A stretch of DNA of 64,000 bases from contig ATWE01000010.1 of NCBI GenBank assembly GCA_000421085.1, forward strand, positions 183,747-247,746, read 5' to 3'. The translations under genes were made by a program, and so were the position numbers. The stretch comes from Ensifer sp. USDA 6670 (GTDB taxonomy: Bacteria; Pseudomonadota; Alphaproteobacteria; Rhizobiales; Rhizobiaceae). Each line of letters starts with the position of its first letter. The first letter of the stretch is position 1. Positions 26,993 to 36,986 of the stretch are shown in pieces. Under the pieces are notes generated by a model. It ran no database searches, was not told where the DNA came from, and worked only from the letters and a program-made list of their open reading frames with translations.

Positions 26993-28606
26993 ATGAGAGC
27001 ATTCGCCGAATTGCTCGACCGGCTCGTGCTGACGCCGCAGCGAAACGCCAAGATCCGGTTGCTCGTCGACTATTTCCGCGGCGCGCCCGATCCGAGCCGC
27101 GGCTACGCGCTGGCCGCGATCGCAGGCACGCTCTCGCTCAACACGGTGAAGCCTGCCCTCATTCGCGACCTGTTGCTCGAGCGCATGGACGACGTGCTTT
27201 TCCATTATTCCTACGACTATGTCGGCGACCTCGCGGAAACGGTCTCTCTCGCCTGGGAGCCGCCGCCGGACGTCGCCCCTCAGGACATTCCGCTCGGCGA
27301 GGTTGTCGAGCGGCTGCAGCGGGCCGGCCGCTCCGAGGTCCGCTCGCTCGTCCGCGACTTTCTGGACCGGCTCGACACTTCCGGCCGCTTCGCCCTCCTG
27401 AAGCTCGCGACAGGTGGCTTGCGCATCGGGGTCTCGGCACGGCTCGCGAAGCAGGCGCTGGCGCAGATGGGCGGCAAGGAGGTGAGCGAGATCGAAACGC
27501 TCTGGCACGGATTGGAGCCGCCCTACCTGCCCCTTTTCCTCTGGCTCACCGGTGAGGCGGAGATGCCGGTGCTCAAGAGACCTGCGGTCTTCCACTCGGT
27601 GATGCTCGCGACAGCGGTCGGCGAGGGCGATCTCGAAGGACTCGACCCGGCCGACTTCGCGGCCGAGTGGAAATGGGACGGCATCCGCGTCCAGATCGCC
27701 AATGTCGGCGGGGCTCGACGCCTCTATTCACGCAGCGGCGACGAGATTTCCTCCGCCTTTCCCGAGATCATCGAAGCCGCCGATATCACCGGCGTCATCG
27801 ACGGCGAGCTTCTGGTCGGCGGAACGATGCGCAGCAACCGCGCCACGGGTACATTCGCAGACCTGCAGCAAAGGCTGAACCGGAAGACGGTCAGTCGCAA
27901 GCTGATGGAGGAGTATCCGGCCTTCATTCGTGCATACGATATTCTCTATTCGGGCGACCGCGATATCAGGCCCGAGCCCTTTCACGTCCGCCGCGAAGCC
28001 CTGTCGGCGCTGATCGAAGCGGCCTCGCCGCAGCATTTCGATCTCTCGCCGCTCGTCGGCTTTTCAAGCTGGAAGGAGCTCGACGAGCTGCGCTCCAACC
28101 CGCCCGATCCGGTGATCGAAGGCGTCATGCTGAAACGGCTGGATTCGCCCTATGTCGCCGGACGGGCCAAGGGGCCATGGTTCAAGTGGAAGCGGGCGCC
28201 CTTCAATATCGACGCCGTGCTGATGTATGCGCAGCGCGGCCATGGCAAGCGGTCCAGCTATTACTCAGATTTCACCTTCGGCGTCTGGGCGGAGGGTGAA
28301 GACGGGATGAGCCTCGTTCCCGTCGGCAAGGCCTATTTCGGCTTCACCGATGCCGAGCTCGAGGTTCTCGATCGGTTCGTGCGCGACAATACGGTCGAAC
28401 GCTTCGGCCCCGTGCGCGCGGTGCGCGCCGAACCCGACAGCGGCTTCGTCGTCGAGGTTGCCTTTGAAGGCCTCAACCGCTCCACGCGTCACAAATCCGG
28501 GGTAGCCATGCGCTTCCCGCGGATTGCCCGCCTCAGACCCGACAAGCTGCCTCGCGATGCCGACAGGCTCGAAACACTGCAGGCGATGATCGCAACGCAA
28601 CGCTGA
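26993..28606 (+). CDS. ATP-dependent DNA ligase, exonuclease-linked type
   Basis: 537 residues. The nucleotidyl transferase motif I is EWKWDGIRVQ near residue 222, with the lysine that becomes adenylated. VIDGELLVGG is motif III, EGVMLKRLDSPY motif IV and GPWFKWKRAPF motif V. An N-terminal helical DNA-binding domain and a C-terminal OB-fold flank the core. ATG 26993 is preferred to the adjacent GTG at 26990 because GGGAGA is better spaced. The family is tied to repair of cross-linked or alkylated DNA rather than replication, which uses an NAD-dependent ligase. Confidence 0.92.
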   Translation: MRAFAELLDRLVLTPQRNAKIRLLVDYFRGAPDPSRGYALAAIAGTLSLNTVKPALIRDLLLERMDDVLFHYSYDYVGDLAETVSLAWEPPPDVAPQDIPLGEVVERLQRAGRSEVRSLVRDFLDRLDTSGRFALLKLATGGLRIGVSARLAKQALAQMGGKEVSEIETLWHGLEPPYLPLFLWLTGEAEMPVLKRPAVFHSVMLATAVGEGDLEGLDPADFAAEWKWDGIRVQIANVGGARRLYSRSGDEISSAFPEIIEAADITGVIDGELLVGGTMRSNRATGTFADLQQRLNRKTVSRKLMEEYPAFIRAYDILYSGDRDIRPEPFHVRREALSALIEAASPQHFDLSPLVGFSSWKELDELRSNPPDPVIEGVMLKRLDSPYVAGRAKGPWFKWKRAPFNIDAVLMYAQRGHGKRSSYYSDFTFGVWAEGEDGMSLVPVGKAYFGFTDAELEVLDRFVRDNTVERFGPVRAVRAEPDSGFVVEVAFEGLNRSTRHKSGVAMRFPRIARLRPDKLPRDADRLETLQAMIATQR

Positions 28607-28763
28607 AGCGCTTGCGGCGACGCGTTACCGAGAGCTTATTTCAGAAACCCCGAATGAAGGTTTGTTAAGGAGAGTCTGGAATTATCCGGGCTTGCTGCAT
28701 GCCGTCCCCGCCCCCTTGTGGGCGCCTCGTCCTGGAATTGCTCTTTTGAAGCCTCATCATGCC

Positions 28764-31400
28764 ATGTCCCGTCTGTCGCGCCTTCTCACCCCCAGCTACC
28801 TTCCGGCAGTCATCGCGGCCGTTGTGGTAGTCGTCGCCGGGGTTCTCGCCGACAATCAGAACCGGATCGTTTCGGAAGCGCGGCTGCGCTCCGAGGTCGC
28901 CGACGCGCTCAACCCGATACGCTCGAGCCTTGAGAGCAGCGTCACTGGCAATATACAGTTGGTCCGGGGCCTGATCGCCACGATCGAGACCGAACCCGAC
29001 ATGCAGCAGCAGCGCTTCGAGGAACTCGCACGCAGCGTCTTCAGCGGCGGCTCGCAGCTGCGCAACATCGCCGCCGCGCCCAAACTGGTGGTCGCGATGG
29101 TCTACCCGCTAACGGGCAATGAGAAGGCGATCGGTCTCGATTACCGCGCGAACGACAAACAACGCAGTTCCGTCATGCGCGCAGTGGCATCCGGAGAGAT
29201 GGTCCTCGCGGGGCCGGTCGACCTCGTGCAAGGCGGTCGCGGGCTGATCGGCCGCTTTCCCGTAACCATCGGCCCGGAAAGCGGCAGCCGCTTCTGGGGC
29301 GTGGTTTCAGCGGTGATCGATGTCGATCGCCTTTATCGCGACAGTGGCCTTTCATCGCCAGCGCTCGACATCGACATCGCCATTGCCGGCCGCGACGGCA
29401 CGGGGCGCGGCGGCCCGCATTTCTTCGGCGATCCCGCAATCTTCGAAAACGCCCCCGTCGAGATGAGCGTATCCTTGCCCGGTGGTTCCTGGCGCATGGC
29501 CGCGATCCCCAAAGGCGGGTGGCCGACGACACCGCAGAATGCGTGGCAGGTCCGCTTCCTCATCGCACTCGGCGGCCTGATGATCGTCGCTCCGATGATC
29601 GTCGCCGGCCGCCTCATGGCGGAGCGGCAGGCGAACTTTCGCGCATTGAGGCAGAGCAAGGATCAGCTGCAGGAGCTTTCGCACCGGCTGAGGATCGCGC
29701 TCGATACTTCGAAGATCGGCATCTGGGAGCTCGACGTCGACAGCGGCACGCTCCTGTGGGACAGCCGCATGAAGGAGCTCTACGGCATCGGATCGTCGAC
29801 GCGCGAGGTCTACGAGGATTGGCGGAACGCACTTCATCCCGACGATCTCGACCGTGCCGAGGCGGAATTCGCCGAAACGCTCTCCGCGGGCGGCGCGTAC
29901 AACACGGAATTCCGCATTCGCCTTCCGGATGGGGAAGTCCGCCACGTCCGTGCGATCGGCTCGACCTATGCCGGCACGAACGGCAACAGGAAGATCGTCG
30001 GCGTCAACTGGGACGTGACGGCCGACGTGAAAACACGCGCGACGTTATCGGAGGCCAAGCGCCTCGCCGAGGCCCACAGTGCCGAGTTGGAGGCGGCGCG
30101 CCACCGCATGGAATTCAACGCCCTGCACGATCCATTGACCGGCCTGCCCAATCGCCGCTTCCTGGACCAGATTCTCTTCGACCGCGGCCGACGGACCGAC
30201 GCAAAGGCGAAGATCAGCATCTTCCATATCGATCTCGACCGTTTCAAGCAGATCAACGACACGATGGGCCACGCAGCCGGCGACGAGATCCTGAAACATG
30301 CGGCAAGCCTTTTGCGGGACAATGCACGCCAGGACGACTTCGTCGCCCGGATCGGCGGCGACGAGTTCGTCATCATTCGCGCAAGCGGAGGCTGCGACGA
30401 AGACGCGGCGCTGGCTACCCGCGTGATCGAGGCGATGAGCGTTCCGGTCTGCTACGAAGATCAGGAATGCCGCATCGGCGTGAGCATCGGCATTGCCGCT
30501 CAAACCGATGCGGCGGATGACCTTTCCCAGGTCCTCGTCAACGCCGACATCGCCCTCTACGAGGCCAAGCGACGCGGCCGCAACCGGCACGAGACCTTTA
30601 CGGGTGCACTGAAGACCGCCGTGCTCCAGACGAAACAGACGGCCGACGAGATCCTGCGCGGTCTCGAGCAGAACGAATTCGTCGCCTATTTCCAGCCGCA
30701 GTTCTGTCCGAGCTCGCTCGACATCATCGGCGTCGAGGCACTCGCGCGATGGGATCATCCCACCAAGGGGCTCCTCGGCCCGCACGCTTTTCTCACGACG
30801 GCGGAGGACATCAACGTCGTCGCGGCGATCGATCAGAAGATACTCGAACAGGCGCTCTTTCAGATCTATCGCTGGGAGGCAAACGGCATCTATGTGCCGA
30901 AGGTGTCGGTCAATCTCTCCTATCCGCGCCTGAGAGACGAGGGACTGATCGCCCGGCTGGAGGAGCTCTCCATACCCGAGGGGCGGCTTTCCTTCGAACT
31001 GCTCGAATCGATTTCCTTTGACGAAAACGATGTGACGGTCATGTCCAATATCCGGCGCATCAAGGAGCTCGGCATCGACATCGAGATCGACGACTTCGGT
31101 ACCGGCTATGCCTCGATCCTGAGCCTGCTGAAGCTGACGCCACGCCGCCTCAAGATAGATCGGCAACTGGTGCTGCCTATTCTCGCCTCTCCGGCGGAGC
31201 GCCGGCTCGTGGCGTCGATCATCGACATCGGCAGATCGCTCGGGATCGAAGTAATCGCCGAAGGTGTCGAAACGCTCGAGCACGCACGCATCCTCAAGGA
31301 AATGGAATGCCATGGTCTGCAGGGCTACGCCTTCGCCCGGCCGATGAACGCCAACGATCTTGCCACTTTCGTCTTCGAGCGGCGGTGGCGCGCCGCCTGA
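28764..31400 (+). CDS. CHASE-PAS-GGDEF-EAL cyclic-di-GMP signalling protein
   Basis: 878 residues. Membrane segments near residues 10-32 and 262-285 bracket a periplasmic sensory region of CHASE type. A PAS domain follows (about 300-420, LDTSKIGIWELDVDSGTLLWD). The diguanylate cyclase domain has an intact RIGGDEFVII near residue 530. The EAL phosphodiesterase domain has GVEALARWDHP near residue 657 and later DDFGTGYASI. Both active sites look complete, so it could make or break cyclic-di-GMP. The ATG at 28764 is chosen because the membrane helix follows directly; no clear ribosome site is seen. The signal is unknown. Confidence 0.9.
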   Translation: MSRLSRLLTPSYLPAVIAAVVVVVAGVLADNQNRIVSEARLRSEVADALNPIRSSLESSVTGNIQLVRGLIATIETEPDMQQQRFEELARSVFSGGSQLRNIAAAPKLVVAMVYPLTGNEKAIGLDYRANDKQRSSVMRAVASGEMVLAGPVDLVQGGRGLIGRFPVTIGPESGSRFWGVVSAVIDVDRLYRDSGLSSPALDIDIAIAGRDGTGRGGPHFFGDPAIFENAPVEMSVSLPGGSWRMAAIPKGGWPTTPQNAWQVRFLIALGGLMIVAPMIVAGRLMAERQANFRALRQSKDQLQELSHRLRIALDTSKIGIWELDVDSGTLLWDSRMKELYGIGSSTREVYEDWRNALHPDDLDRAEAEFAETLSAGGAYNTEFRIRLPDGEVRHVRAIGSTYAGTNGNRKIVGVNWDVTADVKTRATLSEAKRLAEAHSAELEAARHRMEFNALHDPLTGLPNRRFLDQILFDRGRRTDAKAKISIFHIDLDRFKQINDTMGHAAGDEILKHAASLLRDNARQDDFVARIGGDEFVIIRASGGCDEDAALATRVIEAMSVPVCYEDQECRIGVSIGIAAQTDAADDLSQVLVNADIALYEAKRRGRNRHETFTGALKTAVLQTKQTADEILRGLEQNEFVAYFQPQFCPSSLDIIGVEALARWDHPTKGLLGPHAFLTTAEDINVVAAIDQKILEQALFQIYRWEANGIYVPKVSVNLSYPRLRDEGLIARLEELSIPEGRLSFELLESISFDENDVTVMSNIRRIKELGIDIEIDDFGTGYASILSLLKLTPRRLKIDRQLVLPILASPAERRLVASIIDIGRSLGIEVIAEGVETLEHARILKEMECHGLQGYAFARPMNANDLATFVFERRWRAA

Positions 31401-31598
31401 CCGGATCCGGACCTCGCCTTCGGAGGCGGGCTGCACATACGCGGCTTTTTCTTGCTGCTAAGGCTTGGCAGCCGTCCGGAAAATAGTCATAAAAACATAT
31501 GCCTTCTGCCGCTTATGCGAACGCGCGGACCTCGTCCCGCGTGACCCGTCCGGCGTCAGTCCTCACGGGAGCGAAGTCCCGACCTCCAATACACTCGG

Positions 31599-31604
31599 AA
31601 GGAG
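31599..31604 (+). promoter_or_regulatory. Ribosome binding site pointing to an ATC start
   Basis: AAGGAG at 31599-31604 is an ideal Shine-Dalgarno sequence. Seven bases downstream, in frame with the antiporter gene, stands ATC (31612-31614) instead of ATG. No ATG, GTG or TTG lies at the usual spacing; the next TTG is at 31630, and the upstream TTG at 31465 would add about 49 unrelated residues. AUC is a rare but known initiation codon. Confidence 0.6.
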
Positions 31605-31611
31605 ACAAACG

Positions 31612-34539
31612 ATCGAATACGCGGAGAAATTGCTTTCTGTTTTCATTCTTGTCCCCTTCGCGGGAAGCCTCATTGCAATCTTCTTCCCGTCCGATCAGCG
31701 CGGTGCGATATCCTGGTTCGCAGGTGCGATCGCGCTTGTCTGCTTCCTGGTGACCGCCGGCCTCTATCCCTATGTCGCCTCGGGCGGCGTCCTCCATTAC
31801 CGGATCGACTGGGTTCCGGAACTCGGGCTGAACTTCACCCTGAGGATGGACGGCTTCGCCTGGCTGTTTTCGGCGCTGATCACGGCGATCGGCGTCCTCG
31901 TCGTCCTCTATGCCCGCTACTATATGGCCGAGGAGGACCCGGTCCCGCGCTTTTTCGCGCTGTTCCTCGCCTTCATGGGCTCGATGCTGGGCGTCGTCCT
32001 TTCCGGCAACCTCATCCTGCTCGCCGTCTTCTGGGAGCTGACCAGCATCGTCTCCTTCCTCCTGATCGGCTATTGGCACCATAACGCACACGCCCGCGAC
32101 GGCGCCCGGATGGCGCTGACGATTACCGGCACGGGCGGCCTCGCCATGTTCGTCGGCCTGATAATCATCGGCAAGATCGTCGGCAGCTATGAACTCGACG
32201 CGGTCCTCGCCTCGGGCGATGCGATCCGCAACCATCCGCTCTACGGCACGGTGCTTATCCTCGTCCTGCTCGGGGCGTTGACGAAGAGCGCCCAGTTCCC
32301 CTTCCATTTCTGGCTGCCGCACGCGATGGCGGCCCCGACGCCGGTTTCGGCCTATCTGCATTCGGCGACGATGGTGAAGGCCGGCGTCTTCCTGCTCGTG
32401 CGGTTCTGGCCGGTGATGGCCGGCACGGAAGCCTGGTTCTGGATCGTCGGTCTTGCGGGCCTCACAACGCTCCTGCTCGGCGCCTATTTCGCAATTTTTC
32501 AGCAGGATCTGAAAGGACTCCTCGCCTATTCGACGATCAGTCATCTCGGGCTCATCACCGTTCTCCTGAGCCTCGGCAGTCCGCTGGCGGCCGTCGCCGC
32601 GGTCTTCCATATCGTCAACCACGCGACCTTCAAGGCCTCCCTCTTCATGGCGGCCGGCATCATCGACCACGAAAGCGGTACCCGCGACATGCGCAGGCTG
32701 AGCGGGCTTTTCCACTTCATGCCGATCACCGCGACGCTCGCCATGGTGGCGAGTGCCGCCATGGCCGGCGTTCCGCTGCTCAACGGCTTTCTCTCCAAGG
32801 AGATGTTCTTCGCCGAGGCGATCGAGACGCATCTCGTCAACCCGCTCGACACGGCTACGCCCTATGTGGCGACGATCGCGGGCATGTTTGCAGTCACCTA
32901 TTCGCTCCGCTTCATCCACGGCGTCTTCTTCGGCCGGCCACCGGCAAACCTCCCGAGAAAGCCGCATGAGCCACCCCGCTGGATGCGGGCGCCGGTCGAC
33001 TTCCTCGTTCTCGCCTGTCTGGTCGTCGGTATAATTCCCGCCCAGACGATCGGTCCTTTCCTTCACACGGCCGTTCTCTCGGTCCTGCGCGAGGGAACGC
33101 CCGATTACAGCCTTTCGGTCTGGCACGGCTGGAACATTCCGCTGATCATGAGCTTCGTCGCGCTGTCAGGCGGCATCGGCCTCTATTTCCTGATGCGCTC
33201 CTATCTGGCGACGGCCGTCGAGGGTCCGCCAGTCTTCCGCCTGCTCCAGGGGCAACGCATTTTCGAGCGCGTGCTGGTAACGCTTTCCTGGAAGTGGGCC
33301 CGATGGCTCGAACAGCGGCTCGGCACGCGTCGCCTGCAGCCGCAGATGCGTCTCCTCGTCTTCCTGGCGCTTGCGGCAGGGGCATCGCCGCTTCTTCTCG
33401 GCAACTTCGAACTGCCGCCGCTGGTGATCCGCGGCATCGATCCCGCCTTCGCCCTTCTCTGGGCAATCGGCATCGCCTGCGCCGTCGGTTCCGCCTACCA
33501 GGCGAAATTCCACCGTCTCGCCTCGCTGGTGCTCCTCGGCGGAGCAGGGCTCGTCACCTGCATCACCTTCGTCTGGCTTTCCGCGCCCGATCTTGCGGTC
33601 ACGCAGCTCCTCGTGGAGATCGTCACCACGGTGCTCATCCTGCTCGGATTGCGCTGGCTGCCGAAGCGCATCGAGGAGCCGGTGGCCGCGGAAGACATTT
33701 CGATCAGGGTCCGGCTGAGGCGCTTGCGCGACTTGCTGCTGGCGCTCGGCGCCGGCGGAGGAATGATGCTCATCGCCTACACGGTGATGACGCAGCCCCT
33801 TCCCGAAACCATCGCCAGTTATTTTCTCGATCGCGCCTATCGGGAGGGCGGCGGCACCAATGTCGTGAACGTCATCCTCGTCGACTTCCGCGGCTTCGAT
33901 ACGCTTGGCGAGATCGCCGTGCTCTGCATCGTCGCGCTCACCGTCTTCGCGCTTCTCCTGCGCTTCCGCCCGCAGTCCGACAGCCTGGAGACGCCGGAGC
34001 AGCAAAGGGTGCAGAACGCCTTCGACGACGATCATCCCGACCGCGCCGCCGGCGACAGCGTCGCCGAATACCTCTTCATCCCGGCAGTGATCATGCGCTG
34101 GATGTTTCCGGTCACAGGAATGCTCGCGGCCTTTCTCTTCCTGCGCGGACATGATCTGCCGGGGGGCGGCTTTGCCGCCGGCATCGCCATGTCGATCGGC
34201 TTCATCCTGCAATATATGTCCGGCGGCACCCGCTGGGTCGAGGAACGGCTCCGCATCCATCCGCTTCGCTGGATGAGCATCGGCCTGCTGGTGGCTACGG
34301 CCACGGGCGTCGGATCCTGGTTCTTCGGCTATCCGTTCCTTACCTCCCACGCGCAATATGCAAGCCTCCCGGTCGTCGGCAAGTTTCCGCTCGCAAGCGC
34401 GATCCTCTTCGATCTCGGCGTCTTCTCGCTGGTTCTCGGTGCCACCGTTCTCATCCTGATCGCGCTGGCGCACCAGTCTGTCCGCGCACCGCGTGCGCAT
34501 GCGAAGGCCGCGCGCTCCGACAAGGAGGCGGTACGCTAA
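31612..34539 (+). CDS. phaAB: Monovalent cation/H+ antiporter, fused subunits A and B
   Basis: About 975 residues from the proposed ATC start. The first ~800 residues are the MrpA/MnhA subunit with many membrane helices, including LFWELTSIVSFLLIGYWHH and FHFWLPHAMAAPTPVSAYLHSATMVKAGVFLL, related to respiratory complex I channel subunits. From about residue 815 a complete MrpB-type domain follows (LPGGGFAAGIAMSIGFILQYMSGG). Fusion of A and B is known in rhizobia. It heads the seven-subunit operon that exports Na+ or K+ in exchange for protons, used for alkaline and salt tolerance and, in S. meliloti, nodule invasion. Confidence 0.92.
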   Translation: MEYAEKLLSVFILVPFAGSLIAIFFPSDQRGAISWFAGAIALVCFLVTAGLYPYVASGGVLHYRIDWVPELGLNFTLRMDGFAWLFSALITAIGVLVVLYARYYMAEEDPVPRFFALFLAFMGSMLGVVLSGNLILLAVFWELTSIVSFLLIGYWHHNAHARDGARMALTITGTGGLAMFVGLIIIGKIVGSYELDAVLASGDAIRNHPLYGTVLILVLLGALTKSAQFPFHFWLPHAMAAPTPVSAYLHSATMVKAGVFLLVRFWPVMAGTEAWFWIVGLAGLTTLLLGAYFAIFQQDLKGLLAYSTISHLGLITVLLSLGSPLAAVAAVFHIVNHATFKASLFMAAGIIDHESGTRDMRRLSGLFHFMPITATLAMVASAAMAGVPLLNGFLSKEMFFAEAIETHLVNPLDTATPYVATIAGMFAVTYSLRFIHGVFFGRPPANLPRKPHEPPRWMRAPVDFLVLACLVVGIIPAQTIGPFLHTAVLSVLREGTPDYSLSVWHGWNIPLIMSFVALSGGIGLYFLMRSYLATAVEGPPVFRLLQGQRIFERVLVTLSWKWARWLEQRLGTRRLQPQMRLLVFLALAAGASPLLLGNFELPPLVIRGIDPAFALLWAIGIACAVGSAYQAKFHRLASLVLLGGAGLVTCITFVWLSAPDLAVTQLLVEIVTTVLILLGLRWLPKRIEEPVAAEDISIRVRLRRLRDLLLALGAGGGMMLIAYTVMTQPLPETIASYFLDRAYREGGGTNVVNVILVDFRGFDTLGEIAVLCIVALTVFALLLRFRPQSDSLETPEQQRVQNAFDDDHPDRAAGDSVAEYLFIPAVIMRWMFPVTGMLAAFLFLRGHDLPGGGFAAGIAMSIGFILQYMSGGTRWVEERLRIHPLRWMSIGLLVATATGVGSWFFGYPFLTSHAQYASLPVVGKFPLASAILFDLGVFSLVLGATVLILIALAHQSVRAPRAHAKAARSDKEAVR

Positions 34540-34886
34540 TGGAACTCATTCTTTCGGCCGGGATCGGCACGCTGACCGCATCGGGCGTCTATCTTCTCCT
34601 GAGGCCGCGAACATACCAGGTGATCATCGGGCTTTCGCTGCTCTCCTTCGCCGTCAATCTCTTCATCTTCGGCATGGGCCGGTTGCGGGTGAACGCCCCT
34701 CCGATCCTCGAGCCCGGCGGCGTCGGCGATCTTGCCCGCTATACCGACCCGGTGCCGCAGGCACTGGTGCTGACGGCAATCGTCATCGGCTTCGCCATGA
34801 CCGCACTTTTCCTCGTGGTGCTGCTCGCCTCCCGCGGCTTCACCGGAACCGACCATGTGGACGGCAGGGAGCAGCGCGGTGACTGA
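34539..34886 (+). CDS. phaC: Cation/H+ antiporter subunit C
   Basis: 115 residues with three membrane helices, related to NuoK. LRPRTYQVIIGLSLLSFAVNLFIFGMGRL and DPVPQALVLTAIVIGFAMTALFLVVLLA are the family blocks. Its ATG overlaps the stop of subunit AB by one base (TAATG), so translation is coupled. Confidence 0.94.
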   Translation: MELILSAGIGTLTASGVYLLLRPRTYQVIIGLSLLSFAVNLFIFGMGRLRVNAPPILEPGGVGDLARYTDPVPQALVLTAIVIGFAMTALFLVVLLASRGFTGTDHVDGREQRGD

Positions 34887-36498
34887 TTGGCTCCATCATC
34901 TTCTCATCCTGCCGATCCTGCTGCCGCTTGCCGTGGCCGCGGTGCTGATCCCGATCAACGAGCGCGACCGGACATTGAAGGGGGCCATCGGCTTTGCGTC
35001 CACGCTGGTCGTCTTCATCCTTTCGATGATCCTCATGCGACTTGCCGCGACCGGCACCGGCAGCCTGCCCGGATCCGGGGTCTATCAGCTCGGCAACTGG
35101 CCCGCCCCCTTCGGTATCGTCCTCGTGCTCGACCGCCTGTCGGCCCTGATGCTGTGCCTGACGAGCGGCCTTGCACTCGCCGCGCAGGCCTATTCCATGG
35201 CGCGGTGGCATACGGCGGGGCATCACTTCCATTCGCTGTTTCAGCTTCTCGTAGCCGGTCTCAACGGTGCCTTCCTCACGGGCGACCTCTTCAATCTCTT
35301 CGTCTTCTTCGAGATGATGCTGGCCGCCTCCTACGGCCTGCTCCTGCACGGCTCCGGCCCGCTGCGCGTGAAGGCGGGGCTGCATTATATCGCCGTCAAC
35401 CTCGCCGCCTCCGCACTGTTCCTGATCGGCGTCAGTCTGATCTACGGCGCCGCCGGCACGCTCAACATGGCCGACCTCGCAACGAAGCTCGCAGCCCTCG
35501 AACCGAGAAGCCGAACGCTCGTCGAAATGGGCTCGGCCATCCTCGGCGTCGCCTTCCTCGTCAAGGCGGGCATGTGGCCGCTCAGCTTCTGGCTGCCGAC
35601 GGCCTATGCCGCGGCGACGCCGCCGGTCGCAGGCGTCTTCGCGGTGCTGACAAAGGTCGGGATCTACGTCATCATCCGCCTGCACCTGCTCGTCTTCGGC
35701 ACCGCGGCGGGCGCATCATCCGGTTTCGGCCAGGACTGGCTCGTCACCGGGGGAATGCTGACGATCGCCTTCGGCGGCATCGGCGTGCTCGCCTCGCAGG
35801 CGATGGGCCGCCTTGCGGGCTACTCCGTGCTCGTATCCTCGGGGACGCTGCTCGCCGCCGTCGGCCTCGGCCACGACGGAATGCTCGCCGGCGCACTCTT
35901 CTATCTGGTCAGCTCGACACTGACGATCGGGGCCTTCTTCCTGCTGATCGAACTCGTTGAACGCGGCCGGGACGCCGGCGCCGACGTTCTGGCGGTGACA
36001 ATGGAAGCCTACGGCGATTTCGACGAGGACGAGGAGGAGGAAGAGGTCGGCGTTGCCATTCCCGGCACGATGGCCGTTCTCGGGCTCTGCTTCTGCCTCT
36101 GTGCCCTGCTGCTCGCCGGCCTGCCGCCTCTCTCCGGCTTCATCGCCAAATTCGCGCTCATCAGCGGCCTCTTCGACATGCCGGCCGCCGAACTCGCGAC
36201 CGCGATGTCCGCCGCCGACTGGACCTATGTCACTCTCCTCATCCTGTCCGGGCTCGCTGCCATGATCGCGATGAACCGCATCGGCATCCGAACCTTCTGG
36301 GCGTCGATCGAGGGTACGATCCCGAGGGTCGTGGTGATCGAGATCACGCCCGTCGTCGTCCTGCTCGGCGCCTGCATCTTCCTGAGCCTGCAGGCGGGGC
36401 CCGCGATGCGCTACATGCAGGCGACGGCAGACGATCTGCTCGCGCCGCTCACCCACAGCGAGCGCGTGCTTTCGGCGCCGCGAGCCGGGAGCCAGTAG
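34879..36498 (+). CDS. phaD: Cation/H+ antiporter subunit D
   Basis: 539 residues with about 14 membrane helices, related to complex I subunit NuoN. FLTGDLFNLFVFFEMMLAASYGLLL and AGMWPLSFWLPTAYAAATPPVAGVFAVLTKVGIY carry the channel Glu and Lys residues. The start chosen is GTG at 34879, preceded by AGGGAG and overlapping subunit C by 8 bp; an ATG at 34855 is the alternative. An acidic loop, DFDEDEEEEEVG, lies near residue 385. Confidence 0.93.
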   Translation: MTDWLHHLLILPILLPLAVAAVLIPINERDRTLKGAIGFASTLVVFILSMILMRLAATGTGSLPGSGVYQLGNWPAPFGIVLVLDRLSALMLCLTSGLALAAQAYSMARWHTAGHHFHSLFQLLVAGLNGAFLTGDLFNLFVFFEMMLAASYGLLLHGSGPLRVKAGLHYIAVNLAASALFLIGVSLIYGAAGTLNMADLATKLAALEPRSRTLVEMGSAILGVAFLVKAGMWPLSFWLPTAYAAATPPVAGVFAVLTKVGIYVIIRLHLLVFGTAAGASSGFGQDWLVTGGMLTIAFGGIGVLASQAMGRLAGYSVLVSSGTLLAAVGLGHDGMLAGALFYLVSSTLTIGAFFLLIELVERGRDAGADVLAVTMEAYGDFDEDEEEEEVGVAIPGTMAVLGLCFCLCALLLAGLPPLSGFIAKFALISGLFDMPAAELATAMSAADWTYVTLLILSGLAAMIAMNRIGIRTFWASIEGTIPRVVVIEITPVVVLLGACIFLSLQAGPAMRYMQATADDLLAPLTHSERVLSAPRAGSQ

Positions 36499-36500
36499 CG

Positions 36501-36986
36501 ATGCGTACCTGGTTCCCCTACCCGCTGCTCTCGATCGCGCTCCTCCTCATGTGGCTGCTTCTGAGCCAGTCCGTGACGCCGGGGTCAATCGTCCTCGGCC
36601 TGGTGGTCAGCACGGTTCTCGCATGGGTGACGCTCAATCTTCAGCCCGCCCGCTCGCGTCTCCACCGCTGGAGCCGGATCGCCGGGTTTATCCTGCGCGT
36701 CGTCGGCGATGTCATCCGCTCCAATGTCGCCGTCACGCTGATCATCCTGAACGCAGGCAGGCGCCCGGTTCATGCCGGCTTCATGACGGTCAGCCTCGAT
36801 CTCGACGACGAGAACGCCCTGGCGCTGCTCGCCTGCGTCCTCACGGCGACGCCGGGCACCGCATGGCTCGAATATGATCGTCGCCAGAAGATCCTGCTCT
36901 TCCACGTACTCGACATCGAAAACGAGGACCTGTGGCGGAAGACGATCACGCGCTATGCGGCCGACTTGAAGGAGATATTCGAATGA
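36501..36986 (+). CDS. phaE: Cation/H+ antiporter subunit E
   Basis: 161 residues. Two membrane helices at the start are followed by a cytoplasmic domain containing VGDVIRSNVAVTLIIL, ALLACVLTATPGTAWLE and a late HVLDIENEDLW. This matches the MrpE family. It begins 2 bp after subunit D ends and its stop overlaps the start of subunit F. Confidence 0.93.
   Translation: MRTWFPYPLLSIALLLMWLLLSQSVTPGSIVLGLVVSTVLAWVTLNLQPARSRLHRWSRIAGFILRVVGDVIRSNVAVTLIILNAGRRPVHAGFMTVSLDLDDENALALLACVLTATPGTAWLEYDRRQKILLFHVLDIENEDLWRKTITRYAADLKEIFE

Noticed and set aside
25886..27595. 569-residue open frame on minus across the exonuclease and ligase genes
   Set aside because: Antisense to two recognisable enzymes; composition typical of mirror frames.
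31465..31611. N-terminal extension of phaAB from TTG 31465
   Set aside because: About 49 residues unlike subunit A, with no ribosome site; the good site is at 31599-31604.
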